Notes under the pieces: generated by a model
What the model saw: the letters and a program-made list of their open reading frames with translations, nothing else
Databases searched by the model: none
Told to the model about the DNA's origin: nothing
Program-made: the position numbers and the translations under genes
Shown: one piece after another, positions 27,297-35,217 of the stretch
Position numbering within the stretch: the stretch's first letter is position 1
How the letters are laid out: each line of letters opens with the position of its first letter
Origin: Rhizobium sp. FKL33
GTDB taxonomy: Bacteria > Pseudomonadota > Alphaproteobacteria > Rhizobiales > Rhizobiaceae
DNA length: 64,000 bases
Assembly (NCBI RefSeq): GCF_005222915.1
Contig: NZ_STFX01000015.1
Location: 89,078 to 153,077, forward strand
Direction: 5' to 3'

Positions 27297-28280
27297 ATGC
27301 TCAACTCGTTCTTCCGTTCCCGCAAACGTCCCCTGGCCTCACTCTCGGAGCAGGAAGTGCTGGCGCTCGCCATTTCCAACGAGGAGGATGACGGCCGCAT
27401 CTATCTCGCCTATGCCGATGCGCTCCGGCAGGACTATCCGCATTCCGCCAAGGTGTTCGAGGAAATGGCGGAGGAAGAGAGCCATCATCGTCAATTACTG
27501 ATCGACCGGCATGTGGCGCGTTTCGGCCCGCGCATTCCGCTGGTGCGGCGCGAGCATGTGCGGGAGTTTCCCGAACGCAAGCCGGACTGGCTGATCGCAC
27601 AACTGCCGATCGCCGAGGCGCGCCGTCAGGCCGAGGCCATGGAAATCTCCGCCCACCGCTTCTATCTCGAAGCTGCGGCCCGCGCCACGGACGCCGAAAC
27701 CCGCAAACTCCTGGGCGACCTCGCACTCGCTGAAAAATCGCATGAAAGCCTCGCCCGTCGTCTCGGCGAAACCCATCTCTCCGAAGACGCGAGGGAAGAG
27801 GAGGAAGAAACGGCGCACAGGCAATTCGTGCTGACCTGGGTGCAGCCCGGTCTCGCCGGCCTGATGGACGGTTCGGTCTCGACGCTCGCCCCGATCTTCG
27901 CCGCCGCCTTTGCGACCGGGGACACTACCCAGACTTTCCTTGTCGGCCTGTCCGCCTCCGTCGGCGCCGGCATTTCCATGGGATTTACGGAAGCCGCGCA
28001 TGATGACGGGGTCATCTCGGGTCGCGGATCGCCGTGGAAGCGCGGTCTCGCCTCGGGCGTCATGACGGCGCTCGGCGGGCTGGGCCATGCGCTGCCCTAT
28101 CTCATTCCGCATTTCGCCACGGCGACCGCGATCGCCATTGCCGTGGTGTTCGTCGAGCTCTGGGCGATCGCCTTCATCCAGAACCGTTATATGGAGACGC
28201 CCTTCTTCCGAGCCGTCCTGCAGGTCGTGCTGGGCGGGGGGCTGGTGCTGGCGGCCGGCATTTTGATCGGAAACGCCTGA
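27297..28280 (+). CDS. mbfA: Membrane-bound ferritin A (erythrin-vacuolar iron transport family)
   Basis: 327 residues. The N-terminal ferritin-like domain (about 10-160) has the Glu/His di-iron ligands in four helices: NEEDDGRIYLAY, EMAEEESHH, EAMEISAHRFY and LALAEKSHE. The C-terminal VIT1/CCC1-like membrane domain (about 180-327) has about five helices, with GLMDGSVSTLAPIF at its start. MbfA exports iron across the inner membrane and protects against iron and peroxide stress in related bacteria. ATG 27297 is chosen over GTG 27291 because AGAGG lies at the right distance. The Irr-type box at 27271-27287 fits high-iron induction. Confidence 0.93.
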   Translation: MLNSFFRSRKRPLASLSEQEVLALAISNEEDDGRIYLAYADALRQDYPHSAKVFEEMAEEESHHRQLLIDRHVARFGPRIPLVRREHVREFPERKPDWLIAQLPIAEARRQAEAMEISAHRFYLEAAARATDAETRKLLGDLALAEKSHESLARRLGETHLSEDAREEEEETAHRQFVLTWVQPGLAGLMDGSVSTLAPIFAAAFATGDTTQTFLVGLSASVGAGISMGFTEAAHDDGVISGRGSPWKRGLASGVMTALGGLGHALPYLIPHFATATAIAIAVVFVELWAIAFIQNRYMETPFFRAVLQVVLGGGLVLAAGILIGNA

Positions 28281-28297
28281 CGAATGATCTTGCCGAT

Positions 28298-28326
28298 ACA
28301 AAGTGGATGCACTATGTCCACTTTGT
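28298..28326. promoter_or_regulatory. Perfect 10-bp inverted repeat after mbfA
   Basis: acaaagtgga (28298-28307) and tccactttgt (28317-28326) are perfectly complementary with a 9-base spacer. It is placed 18 bp after the mbfA stop and 124 bp before the SIP start. There is no T run, so it may be an operator for the downstream gene or a non-terminating hairpin. It does not match the ICE or the TGA-N9-TCA iron boxes. Confidence 0.5.
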
Positions 28327-28423
28327 CATCTGGCGGCGCCGTCGCCACGTAAGCGTTAACGTCACTCAACGCGCAAAGGACCGCGGGACACGTCTGGCGG
28401 ATTTGCGCGCTGGCGCGTCTAAG

Positions 28424-28445
28424 GTCCTTTTTGTACCGAAAGGAC
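28424..28445 (+). promoter_or_regulatory. Hairpin overlapping the SIP ribosome binding site
   Basis: gtccttt (28424-28430) can pair with aaaggac (28439-28445) across an 8-base loop. The right arm contains the AAGGA ribosome binding site for the ATG at 28450, so in RNA the site would be partly hidden. Functional relevance is not shown. Confidence 0.4.
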
Positions 28446-28449
28446 AGAC

Positions 28450-29214
28450 ATGGCATCGCAAACCACTTTCCCGGATGCTCCTCCCGCCGAACGCGTGCGT
28501 CACGATTTGAAGCGCCGGGAGTTGACGGTTTCCTCCGTCGAACGCGTGACGCCGAATATGCTGCGCATCACGCTCACCGGTCCCGATCTCGCGGATTTTC
28601 CGAGCGCCTCGCCGGATGATCACGTCAAGGTGTTCATCACCGGCTCCGACGGCCAGCCGCAGATGCGCGACTACACCCCTCGGCGCTTCGATCGGGCGAC
28701 TTGCGAACTGGTTCTTGATTTTGCGCTCCACGAGGCTGGCCCCGCCACCGCCTGGGCGCTCTCGGCCGCGCCGGGAGATCCGCTGACCGTGGGCGGTCCG
28801 CGCGGTTCGCTCGTTCTGTCGTCCGACATCAAACGCTTCCTGCTGATCGGCGACGAAACCGCGCTTCCGGCCATCGGTCGCCGGATCGAGGAAGCCGGAT
28901 CGGATGTCGACATCATCGTTTATGCCGCGGTGACGGGTCCCGAGGAACAACAGACATTCGAAACCGAAGCGACGGTTTCCCTGAACTGGGTCCATCGCCC
29001 GGCGGAGGATGCGGCGAGCGCGCAGAGAATTCTGGGCGTCCTTCAGGACGTGACGATCGCGCCCGGAACCTATGTCTGGATCGCCGCCGAAGCCTCCGTC
29101 GCCCGCGCTGTCCGAAGCCATCTCGTCGGAACGGTGGGCTATCCGCTCGCCTGGATCAAGGCGTCCGGCTACTGGCTGCTCGGCCAGGCGGACGCGCATG
29201 AAAAGCTCGATTGA
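28450..29214 (+). CDS. Siderophore-interacting protein, NAD(P)H ferric-siderophore reductase
   Basis: 254 residues of the SIP/ViuB family, a cytosolic flavoprotein that releases iron from imported ferric siderophores by reduction. The FAD-binding RDYTPRRF motif is at about residues 76-83. GDETALPAIGRRIEEA is the NAD(P)H-domain signature, WIAAEASVARAVRSHL follows, and KASGYWLLG is the conserved C-terminal end. AAAGGA sits 6 bp before ATG 28450. It follows mbfA, but with 169 bp and a strong inverted repeat between them, so it probably has its own promoter. Together they make a small iron locus. Confidence 0.9.
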   Translation: MASQTTFPDAPPAERVRHDLKRRELTVSSVERVTPNMLRITLTGPDLADFPSASPDDHVKVFITGSDGQPQMRDYTPRRFDRATCELVLDFALHEAGPATAWALSAAPGDPLTVGGPRGSLVLSSDIKRFLLIGDETALPAIGRRIEEAGSDVDIIVYAAVTGPEEQQTFETEATVSLNWVHRPAEDAASAQRILGVLQDVTIAPGTYVWIAAEASVARAVRSHLVGTVGYPLAWIKASGYWLLGQADAHEKLD

Positions 29215-29227
29215 TATCCTCGGAAAG

Positions 29228-29255
29228 CATTGCCGGCGATAGATCGCCGGCAATG
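29228..29255 (+). terminator. Hairpin at the end of the SIP gene
   Basis: cattgccggcgat (29228-29240) and atcgccggcaatg (29243-29255) are perfect 13-bp arms with a 2-base loop. It is followed by A's rather than T's on the plus strand, so it may act as a transcript end stabiliser or in the convergent terminator pair. Confidence 0.55.
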
Positions 29256-29283
29256 AAAAAAGCGCCGCCCTTTCAGGCGACGC
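29255..29283 (-). terminator. Terminator of the BTLCP gene
   Basis: On the minus strand gcgtcgcc and ggcggcgc (29276-29283 and 29262-29269) pair over 8 bp with one G-U, followed by six T's (29256-29261). It lies 27 bp past the stop of the minus-strand gene. Confidence 0.8.
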
Positions 29284-29309
29284 CAAATCTGCGCGAGCAG
29301 AAACGGTGA

Positions 29310-29915
29310 TTATTGTTCGACGGCGCCGACCAGCACTTCGTCGGAATTCTCGATCGTGACCCAGCGGCCCGTGTCGAACGACGCCTGACGCTTAAGAAAG
29401 CGGTAATGCGTGTCCGACCACAGCTTCACATCGGGCTCGAGATTGTCGAGCACATAGTCGCCTTCCGACGTGCGGAGCGTCAGGACGGCGTGACCTTCGC
29501 CGTCGGGCTTGCGCACCACGGTCATCAGGAGATCGGCCGGCGAGAAGCCGCGTTCCATCAGAAGCTTGCGCTTCAGCAGTGCGAAGTCTTCGCAATCGCC
29601 CGCGGTGGTCGGATAGGCCCAGACTTCGTCGCGACCGTAAAGCTCGGCGTCGGTCACCGGCTCGATGGTGCTGTTGACCTCGGCATTGATCTCGGAGACG
29701 ACCTTCCAGCCGAATTCCGTGACCTTAGGCGCCACAGAGCTCGGCGACTTGACTGCGCATTCGCTGCGGTGGGACTGGCAGAATTCGTAATGGCCGATCG
29801 GCTGCGACGTCACGGCGCCGACCTGCATGAAGCGCGACGCGGCATTCGCCGCGCCATGTGCGGCGGCAAGCGCCAAGGCAGCCATCGCCAGCTTTGTCAG
29901 AAGTCCCGCCATCAT
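29310..29915 (-). CDS. Bacterial transglutaminase-like cysteine peptidase (BTLCP)
   Basis: 201 residues with a signal peptide (about 1-25, ending ANA) and the BTLCP fold common in alphaproteobacteria. The presumed Cys-His-Asp triad is visible as TTAGDCEDFALLKRKLL (Cys at about 107), EGHAVLTLRT (His) and YVLDNLEP (Asp). Members often stand near LapD-type regulators and cleave adhesins, but no such partner is seen here, so the target is unknown. M1 and M2 are both ATG, and either could serve. The upstream gene is divided from it by an AT-rich stretch. Confidence 0.85.
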   Translation of the reverse strand: MMAGLLTKLAMAALALAAAHGAANAASRFMQVGAVTSQPIGHYEFCQSHRSECAVKSPSSVAPKVTEFGWKVVSEINAEVNSTIEPVTDAELYGRDEVWAYPTTAGDCEDFALLKRKLLMERGFSPADLLMTVVRKPDGEGHAVLTLRTSEGDYVLDNLEPDVKLWSDTHYRFLKRQASFDTGRWVTIENSDEVLVGAVEQ

Positions 29916-30028
29916 GCGCCCCTGTCTTCGTTAACAGGGAGTAAACGGGAATTCGACCGCGCGAGTCAATTCTTAAGGAACCGTTAACCATGTCGTTTGT
30001 TCAACGTGGTTAACGTCGGTGGCTGATT

Positions 30029-30820
30029 TTAACCCTTTTGTGACATGTGTGACACAGCCGCGAGCATCCGCTCGATGTCTTCGGGCCGCGACAACCTGTG
30101 ATCGCCGTCATGGATCAGAGTGAGGATCGCATCGTCGGCGACAATGCGCTCCATGATCTTCAGCGCATGCTGATAGGGCACATCCGGATCCTTCATGCCC
30201 TGAAGGATGTGCACCCGGCAGCCGGTTTCGATGAGCCCGGTCATGACCCGGTTCGCCCTGCCATCCTCGATGAGGGCGGCGGTGAAGCGGTTGGGCTCCT
30301 CGGAATAGCCCGAAGGCTCCTCGAAATAGCCTTTCTCCGCCAAGGCTGCGCGTTCCGCGTCGGTGAGATTGGGTTCGATGAGTTCGCTGGTGAAATCGGG
30401 CGCGGGCGCGATCAGCACCATGCCCGCCAGTCGCTCGGCCTCGCCGCGCTGGCGCAGCGCCTGCGCGAGGCGGAAGGCGATCCAGCCGCCCATGGAGCTG
30501 CCGACCAGCAGCAATCGTCCCTTTGGCGCAAGGCCGTCGAGGACGGCGATCGCGTCTTCGAGCCAGATCGAGATGGTTCCGTCCGTATAGTGGCCGCTGG
30601 AGGCGCCGTGGCCGGTATAGTCGAAACGCAGAAAGGCCGGGCCAAGCGCATCCATATGGGCTTCGAGCGCCACCGCCTTGGTGCCCGTCATGTCGGAGCG
30701 ATAGCCGCCGAGCCAGACCACGGTCAGATCCTTGCCGGCGCTTCCCGGCGTGAAGACCGCAGCCAGGCGGCGGCCCGCTATGGTGATTTCGTGGCTCTGT
30801 CGCTGGCGTTCGTCACTCAT
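30029..30820 (-). CDS. Alpha/beta hydrolase (ABHD10-like)
   Basis: 263 residues with an alpha/beta hydrolase fold. VVWLGGYRSDM is the oxyanion-side loop, LLVGSSMGGW carries the nucleophilic Ser (about residue 108), GMKDPDVPY the Asp and IHDGDHRLSRPEDI the His. The GGYRSDMTGTKA and DYTGHGASSG segments resemble ABHD10-like serine esterases/thioesterases. Cytosolic; the substrate is unknown. It is divergent from infC, with 171 bp between. Confidence 0.85.
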   Translation of the reverse strand: MSDERQRQSHEITIAGRRLAAVFTPGSAGKDLTVVWLGGYRSDMTGTKAVALEAHMDALGPAFLRFDYTGHGASSGHYTDGTISIWLEDAIAVLDGLAPKGRLLLVGSSMGGWIAFRLAQALRQRGEAERLAGMVLIAPAPDFTSELIEPNLTDAERAALAEKGYFEEPSGYSEEPNRFTAALIEDGRANRVMTGLIETGCRVHILQGMKDPDVPYQHALKIMERIVADDAILTLIHDGDHRLSRPEDIERMLAAVSHMSQKG

Positions 30821-30850
30821 CGCCCATCCTCCGCTATTGCTGCAAGCGCG

Positions 30851-30856
30851 TATAAT
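30851..30856 (+). promoter_or_regulatory. infC: Possible -10 element of infC
   Basis: A perfect TATAAT lies 141 bp upstream of the infC ATT start. No clear -35 hexamer could be read at the usual spacing, so this is only a candidate. Confidence 0.3.
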
Positions 30857-30867
30857 CGACCGCGTCG

Positions 30868-30912
30868 GAGGGGGTGATTTCTCAGAAAAATCATGCTATG
30901 GAGCAACCCCTC
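30868..30912 (+). promoter_or_regulatory. Possible structured leader of infC
   Basis: gagggggt (30868-30875) can pair with acccctc (30906-30912) with one bulged G, enclosing a second small stem gattt/aaatc (30876-30880, 30888-30892). It would lie in the 5' leader if transcription starts near the TATAAT. Leader-mediated control of infC is known elsewhere, but this fold is only by eye. Confidence 0.35.
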
Positions 30913-30991
30913 AGCCGATTTGGCGATTGCTTTCAGCGACCGCTGATGGCAGATAGTGCCACACTTGTAAATCACTCAGGAGAATACGACC

Positions 30992-31528
30992 ATTCGCAGA
31001 CCTTTTAAGGCGGAAGGCCCCACCAGAGACGGCCCGCGCGCCAACCGTGAAATCCGGGTCCCCCGTGTGCAGTTGATCGACGCCGAAGGGCAGAACCGTG
31101 GCGTGGTGCCGACCGACCAGGCGCTCGCGCTTGCGGAAGAGGCTGGACTGGACCTGGTTGAGATCTCTCCCAACAACGAGCCGCCCGTCTGCAAGATTCT
31201 CGACCTCGGCAAGCTCAAATACGCGACCCAGAAAAAGGCCGCCGAAGCGCGCAAGAAGCAGAAGATCATCGAGATCAAAGAGATCAAGATGCGTCCGAAC
31301 ATCGACACCCATGACTATGAGGTGAAGATGCGCGCGATCCAGCGCTTCTTCGAAGAGGGCGATAAGGTTAAGGTGACGCTGAAGTTCCGCGGCCGCGAAA
31401 TGGCGCATATGGAGCTCGGCATGAAGCTTCTGCATCAGGTCCGCGACGACACCCAGGCGATCGCCAAGGTGGAAGCCGAGCCGAAGCTCGAAGGACGTCA
31501 GATGATGATGGTGCTGGCGCCGAAATAA
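30992..31528 (+). CDS. infC: Translation initiation factor IF-3, ATT start codon
   Basis: 178-residue IF-3, which binds the 30S subunit and checks start-codon and initiator-tRNA pairing. The N-domain covers [21 protein letters not shown] and [18 protein letters not shown], with [14 protein letters not shown] following. The linker helix is the lysine-rich [12 protein letters not shown], and the C-domain runs from [11 protein letters not shown] to the end. The start is ATT 30992: AGGAG lies at 30978-30982, the in-frame stop at 30968-30970 leaves no ATG, GTG or TTG before it, and [10 protein letters not shown] is the conserved alphaproteobacterial N-terminus. Starting at GTG 31067 would cut 25 conserved residues. 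IF-3 discriminates against ATT, so this allows self-regulation as in E. coli. Confidence 0.95.
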   Translation: MRRPFKAEGPTRDGPRANREIRVPRVQLIDAEGQNRGVVPTDQALALAEEAGLDLVEISPNNEPPVCKILDLGKLKYATQKKAAEARKKQKIIEIKEIKMRPNIDTHDYEVKMRAIQRFFEEGDKVKVTLKFRGREMAHMELGMKLLHQVRDDTQAIAKVEAEPKLEGRQMMMVLAPK

Positions 31529-31551
31529 GGACGCCGACCGTTACAGTCTCG

Positions 31552-31584
31552 AAAAGCCGCCGGACAGGATTCGGCGGCTTTTTT
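31552..31584. terminator. Terminator between infC and sitD
   Basis: aaaagccgccg (31552-31562) and cggcggctttt (31572-31582) are perfect 11-bp arms with a 9-base loop and T runs in both directions. It ends infC on the plus strand and the sit operon on the minus strand. Confidence 0.9.
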
Positions 31585-31593
31585 GTATTCCGG

Positions 31594-32454
31594 TCAGATG
31601 TCGGCGGACCCTTCGGCGAGGCGATCGGCGCGCCGCTGGGCGATGCTGGTTTTCAGGAAGGCGAGGATGAACACTCCGCTCATGATCAGCACGATGGTCG
31701 GGGCCGGCGCGCTGTCGATCATGAAGGACAGATACACCCCTGACAGCGTGGAAATCACTGCCGCCGCAATCGCGATGATCAGCATGGCTGAAAAGCGCCG
31801 CGCCAGCAGATAGGCGATGGCGCCGGGTGCGATCAGCATGGCGATGGCGAGAATGATGCCGACCGCCTTGAGCGCCCCGACGATCGTCAGCGAAAGGATG
31901 GCGAGTAGGCCGTAATGCAACAGGCCGACCGGCAATCCGCTGGCCTTCGCCTGGGCGGGATCGAAGGCGTGCAGCAGGAAGTCCTTCCACTTGAGCGCCA
32001 GAATGAGCGTCACGATGACGGCGATCACGCCGGTCTCAAGAATATCGGGCCAGCCTACGCCCAGCATGTCGCCGAACAGGATATGGTCGAGATGCACGTC
32101 GGACTGAATCTTGGTGTAGAGCACGATGCCGCTCGCGAACATGCCGGAGAACACCACGCCCATCACCGTGTCCTGCTTGATGCGGCTGTTGTCCTTGAGA
32201 TAGCCCGTGAGTAGCGCCGCCCCCATGCCGGCCGTAAAGGCGCCAATGGCCAGCGGCAGCTTGAGGATATAGGCGAGCACCACGCCCGGCAGCACCGAAT
32301 GCGAGACGGCGTCGCCCATCAGCGACCAACCCTTCAGCACCAGAAAACAGGAGAGCATGGCGCAGGGAATGGCGACCAGCACGCCGATGATCAAGGCAAG
32401 CCGCAGGAACTCGAATTGCAGCGGCCAGAGCGCATAGACGAGGATCTCGCTCAT
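31594..32454 (-). CDS. sitD: Manganese/iron ABC transporter permease SitD
   Basis: 286-residue inner-membrane permease of the TroCD/ABC-3 family, with about eight hydrophobic helices. Shared signatures are LKGWSLMGDAVSHSVLPG near the N-terminus and AIAMLIAPGAIAYLL toward the end. It is the fourth gene of a sitABCD operon. ATG 32454 overlaps the TGA of sitC (ATGA), so the two permeases are translationally coupled and should form a heterodimer. The two permeases are clearly related to each other. Confidence 0.9.
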   Translation of the reverse strand: MSEILVYALWPLQFEFLRLALIIGVLVAIPCAMLSCFLVLKGWSLMGDAVSHSVLPGVVLAYILKLPLAIGAFTAGMGAALLTGYLKDNSRIKQDTVMGVVFSGMFASGIVLYTKIQSDVHLDHILFGDMLGVGWPDILETGVIAVIVTLILALKWKDFLLHAFDPAQAKASGLPVGLLHYGLLAILSLTIVGALKAVGIILAIAMLIAPGAIAYLLARRFSAMLIIAIAAAVISTLSGVYLSFMIDSAPAPTIVLIMSGVFILAFLKTSIAQRRADRLAEGSADI

Positions 32455-33314
32455 GCCGCGTCCTCCGTAAGCGCCGACCGCGCCCGGATCCGCGCCGCCA
32501 GCAAGCCGTGCTTCGGCGCGAAGACGAAGGCGATCAGGAAGATCAGCGTTTGCAGCACGACGATCACCCCGCCGGTGGCGCCATCGAGGAAATAGGAGAT
32601 ATAGGCGCCGATCAGGCTGGTCAGCGAGCCGATCGCCACGCTGATGCCGATCAGCCGGGGAAAGCGGTCGGTGAGCAGATATGCGGTCGCGCCCGGCGTC
32701 ACGACCAAGGCGATCACCAGAAACGCGCCCACGGTCTGCAGCGCCGCCACAGTCGAGGCCGACAAAAGCGTGAAGAAGATCAGTTTCAGCCTGGAGGGAT
32801 TGAGGCCGATGGAGCGGGCGTGGTTCTCGTCGAAGAACACCACCATCAAATCCTTCCACTTCAGCAAGAGAACCGCGAGCGAAATGAAGCCGATGACGGC
32901 GAGCTGCAGCGTGTCTTCCGGCGTGATGGCGAGGATGTTGCCGAGCACGATGGTCTGGATGTCCACCGCGGTCGGCGACAGCGACACCATGAACAGGCCG
33001 AGCCCGAAAAAGCCGGTGAAGATCAGCCCGATCACCGTGTCTTCCTTGAGTCGGGTGCGCTGATTGAGAAACAGCATCGCGCCGGCCGCAAGGCCGCCAG
33101 CGAAGAAGGCGCCGATCGAAAAGGGCAGGCCGAGCATATAGGCGCCAGCCACGCCGGGAACGATGGAGTGGGACAGCGCGTCGCCGATCAGCGACCAGCC
33201 CTTGAGCATCAGATAGGCCGAGAGAAAGGCGCAGACCGCGCCGACCATGGCGCTGACCCACATCGCGTCGATCATGTATCGATAATTGAAGGGTTCCAGC
33301 AATAGCTCGGTCAT
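32451..33314 (-). CDS. sitC: Manganese/iron ABC transporter permease SitC
   Basis: 287-residue ABC-3 family permease, the partner of SitD. It carries the same signature [23 protein letters not shown] and a matching [15 protein letters not shown] helix. About eight transmembrane segments are expected. Its ATG overlaps the sitB stop. Two distinct permeases point to Sit-type Mn(II)/Fe(II) import rather than ZnuABC, which has a single permease. Confidence 0.9.
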   Translation of the reverse strand: MTELLLEPFNYRYMIDAMWVSAMVGAVCAFLSAYLMLKGWSLIGDALSHSIVPGVAGAYMLGLPFSIGAFFAGGLAAGAMLFLNQRTRLKEDTVIGLIFTGFFGLGLFMVSLSPTAVDIQTIVLGNILAITPEDTLQLAVIGFISLAVLLLKWKDLMVVFFDENHARSIGLNPSRLKLIFFTLLSASTVAALQTVGAFLVIALVVTPGATAYLLTDRFPRLIGISVAIGSLTSLIGAYISYFLDGATGGVIVVLQTLIFLIAFVFAPKHGLLAARIRARSALTEDAA

Positions 33315-34204
33315 ATGCCGCCACCTTCATCAGGCGTTTCCGGCTTGCGGGGGTGGTAGAGCACGAATGGGCGCTCGTCATCTGTGATCACGCCTACGGC
33401 ATGGCCCTGTTCTGCCGTCTCCAGCCCGAGCGCCATATGCCGGAGCACGCCGCCGAAGGTCTTTTCGAGATTTTCCCGGGTAAAGACCGTCTCCGTGGGC
33501 CCATAAGCGAGCACGGTGCGTTTGAGCAGCACCGTCTGGTCGCAGAAATCAGGGACCGATCCGAGATTGTGGGTGGAGACCAGCATCACCCGGCCTTCGG
33601 CGCGCAACTCCTTGAGCAGGGTGACGATAGCTTCTTCGGTGGTGACGTCGACGCCGGTAAAGGGCTCGTCGAGCAGGATGACGCGGCCATCCTGGGCAAG
33701 GGCGCGGGCGAGGAACACGCGCTTCTTCTGGCCGCCCGACAATTCGCCGATCTGCCGCTTGCGGTAATCGCTCATGCCGACGCGGGCGAGCGCCGCGTCC
33801 ACCGCGTCCCGATCGCGCTTGGTCGCCATGCGCAGGAAATTCATATGGCCGTAACGGCCCATCATCACCACGTCCTCGACCAGCACCGGGAAGTTCCAGT
33901 CGACCTCTTCGGCTTGCGGCACATAAGCGACGAGATTGCGCTTGAGGGCGTCCGCCACCGGCAGGCCGAGAACGCGGATCGAGCCTGTGCTCGCGCGCAC
34001 GAAACCCATGATTGCCTTGAAGAGCGTGGATTTTCCGCTGCCGTTGACGCCCACCAGCGCGGTGATCGTGCCCGTGCCGATCGAGAAACTGGCGTCTTTC
34101 AATGCCGTATGGCCGTTGCGATAGGTGACGGACACATGCGCCACGTCGATGCCGGGACTATCGGCAGATGACGCCTGGATGTCCTGCCGCGCCTGCATGT
34201 TCAT
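33311..34204 (-). CDS. sitB: Manganese/iron ABC transporter ATP-binding protein SitB
   Basis: 297-residue ATPase. Walker A is [11 protein letters not shown], the Q-loop is [13 protein letters not shown], the signature is [15 protein letters not shown], Walker B is [12 protein letters not shown] and the switch His follows in MLVSTHNLG. The QAEEVDW stretch is typical of metal-type ABC ATPases. There is a C-terminal extension of about 40 residues. ATG 34204 overlaps the sitA stop by the usual ATGA. Confidence 0.92.
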   Translation of the reverse strand: MNMQARQDIQASSADSPGIDVAHVSVTYRNGHTALKDASFSIGTGTITALVGVNGSGKSTLFKAIMGFVRASTGSIRVLGLPVADALKRNLVAYVPQAEEVDWNFPVLVEDVVMMGRYGHMNFLRMATKRDRDAVDAALARVGMSDYRKRQIGELSGGQKKRVFLARALAQDGRVILLDEPFTGVDVTTEEAIVTLLKELRAEGRVMLVSTHNLGSVPDFCDQTVLLKRTVLAYGPTETVFTRENLEKTFGGVLRHMALGLETAEQGHAVGVITDDERPFVLYHPRKPETPDEGGGI

Positions 34205-35094
34205 TCGGACAGCCCCTTGGCGATGGTCGACGCCGTCGTCTTGATCAGGTCGATATAGGTCGGCACCGGGCCGTCGGGATCGCTGAGCGAGTCCACATAG
34301 AGCACGCCGCCATAGCGGGCGCCGGTTTCTCGGGCCACCTGTTTGGCCGGCTTGTCGGAAATCGTGCTTTCGGAGAAGATCACGTCGATCTTGTTGGCGC
34401 GCATCGCATCGATCACGGTCCTGACCTGACGCGGCGTGCCCTGCTGATCGGCGTTGATCGGCCAGAGATAGAGCGTCTTGAGCCCGAAATCCCGCGCCAG
34501 ATAGGAGAAGGCGCCTTCGCTGGTGACGAGCCAGCGTTTGTCCTCAGGGATTTTGGCGATCTCGTCGCGGATCGGCTGGATCTCGGCCTTGATGCGGGCC
34601 TTATAGGCCTCGGCGTTGCGCTTATAGGTCTCGGCATTGGCGGGATCGTATTTGACGAAGGCGTCGCGGATATTGTCGACATAAACCAGGGCGGCGTCGG
34701 GCGACATCCAGGCATGCGGATTGGGTTTGCCCTGATAGGGGCCGTCCGTGATGCCCATCGGCTCGACGCCGTCGGAGACGACGACGCTCGGCACGCCGTT
34801 CAGCGTCTGGAAGAATTTCTCGAACCAGCGTTCGAGATTGAGCCCGTTCCACAGGATCAGATTGGCGCCCTGGGCCTTGACGATGTCGCCGGGCGTCGGC
34901 TGGTAATTATGGATTTCCGCGCCGGGCTTGGTGATGGATTCCACATCCGCAGCATCGCCTGCGACATTGCGGGCCATGTCGGCGATGACGGTGAAACTGG
35001 TCACCGCCTTGAATTTTGCATTCGCGGGCGCGGCGGCGAACAACATCGCCATGGAGAAAACGGCCGCGGAAAACAGCATGCGCTTGATCGTCAC
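34201..35094 (-). CDS. sitA: Manganese/iron ABC transporter substrate-binding protein SitA
   Basis: 297-residue periplasmic metal-binding protein of cluster A-I. A signal peptide ends at PANA. Metal ligands appear as [12 protein letters not shown] (His), NPHAWMSPD (His), then [14 protein letters not shown] (Glu) and a late Asp. I chose GTG 35094 because GGAG lies 7 bp upstream; ATG 35079 is the alternative, and the longer TTG frame to 35163 has no ribosome binding site. The operon sitABCD imports manganese and, in some bacteria, ferrous iron. A Mur/MntR-like palindrome lies upstream at 35145-35165. Confidence 0.9.
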   Translation of the reverse strand: MTIKRMLFSAAVFSMAMLFAAAPANAKFKAVTSFTVIADMARNVAGDAADVESITKPGAEIHNYQPTPGDIVKAQGANLILWNGLNLERWFEKFFQTLNGVPSVVVSDGVEPMGITDGPYQGKPNPHAWMSPDAALVYVDNIRDAFVKYDPANAETYKRNAEAYKARIKAEIQPIRDEIAKIPEDKRWLVTSEGAFSYLARDFGLKTLYLWPINADQQGTPRQVRTVIDAMRANKIDVIFSESTISDKPAKQVARETGARYGGVLYVDSLSDPDGPVPTYIDLIKTTASTIAKGLSE

Positions 35095-35144
35095 GAGGGA
35101 TCTCCAGCTCTCTTGCGTCATCGGAGGATGACACAGTTTTCTGC

Positions 35145-35165
35145 TATTGCAACTTATTCGCAATA
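35145..35165. promoter_or_regulatory. Candidate metal-regulator operator for sitABCD
   Basis: tattgc (35145-35150) and gcaata (35160-35165) are exact inverted arms around nine AT-rich bases, about 50 bp upstream of the sitA start. In rhizobia, sit promoters are bound by Mur (Fur family) at AT-rich palindromes containing TTGCAA-like arms, and this resembles them. The match is by eye. Confidence 0.5.
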
Positions 35166-35217
35166 AGGAAGCGAGAAAAAGGCGCTTTTGCGGCGGAGCC
35201 CTGCGTCTTGGCGGAGT

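Noticed and set aside
31594..35094. Zinc transporter znuABC as the identity of the metal ABC operon
   Set aside because: Two different permeases and the binding protein's lack of the His-rich loop typical of ZnuA fit SitABCD better.
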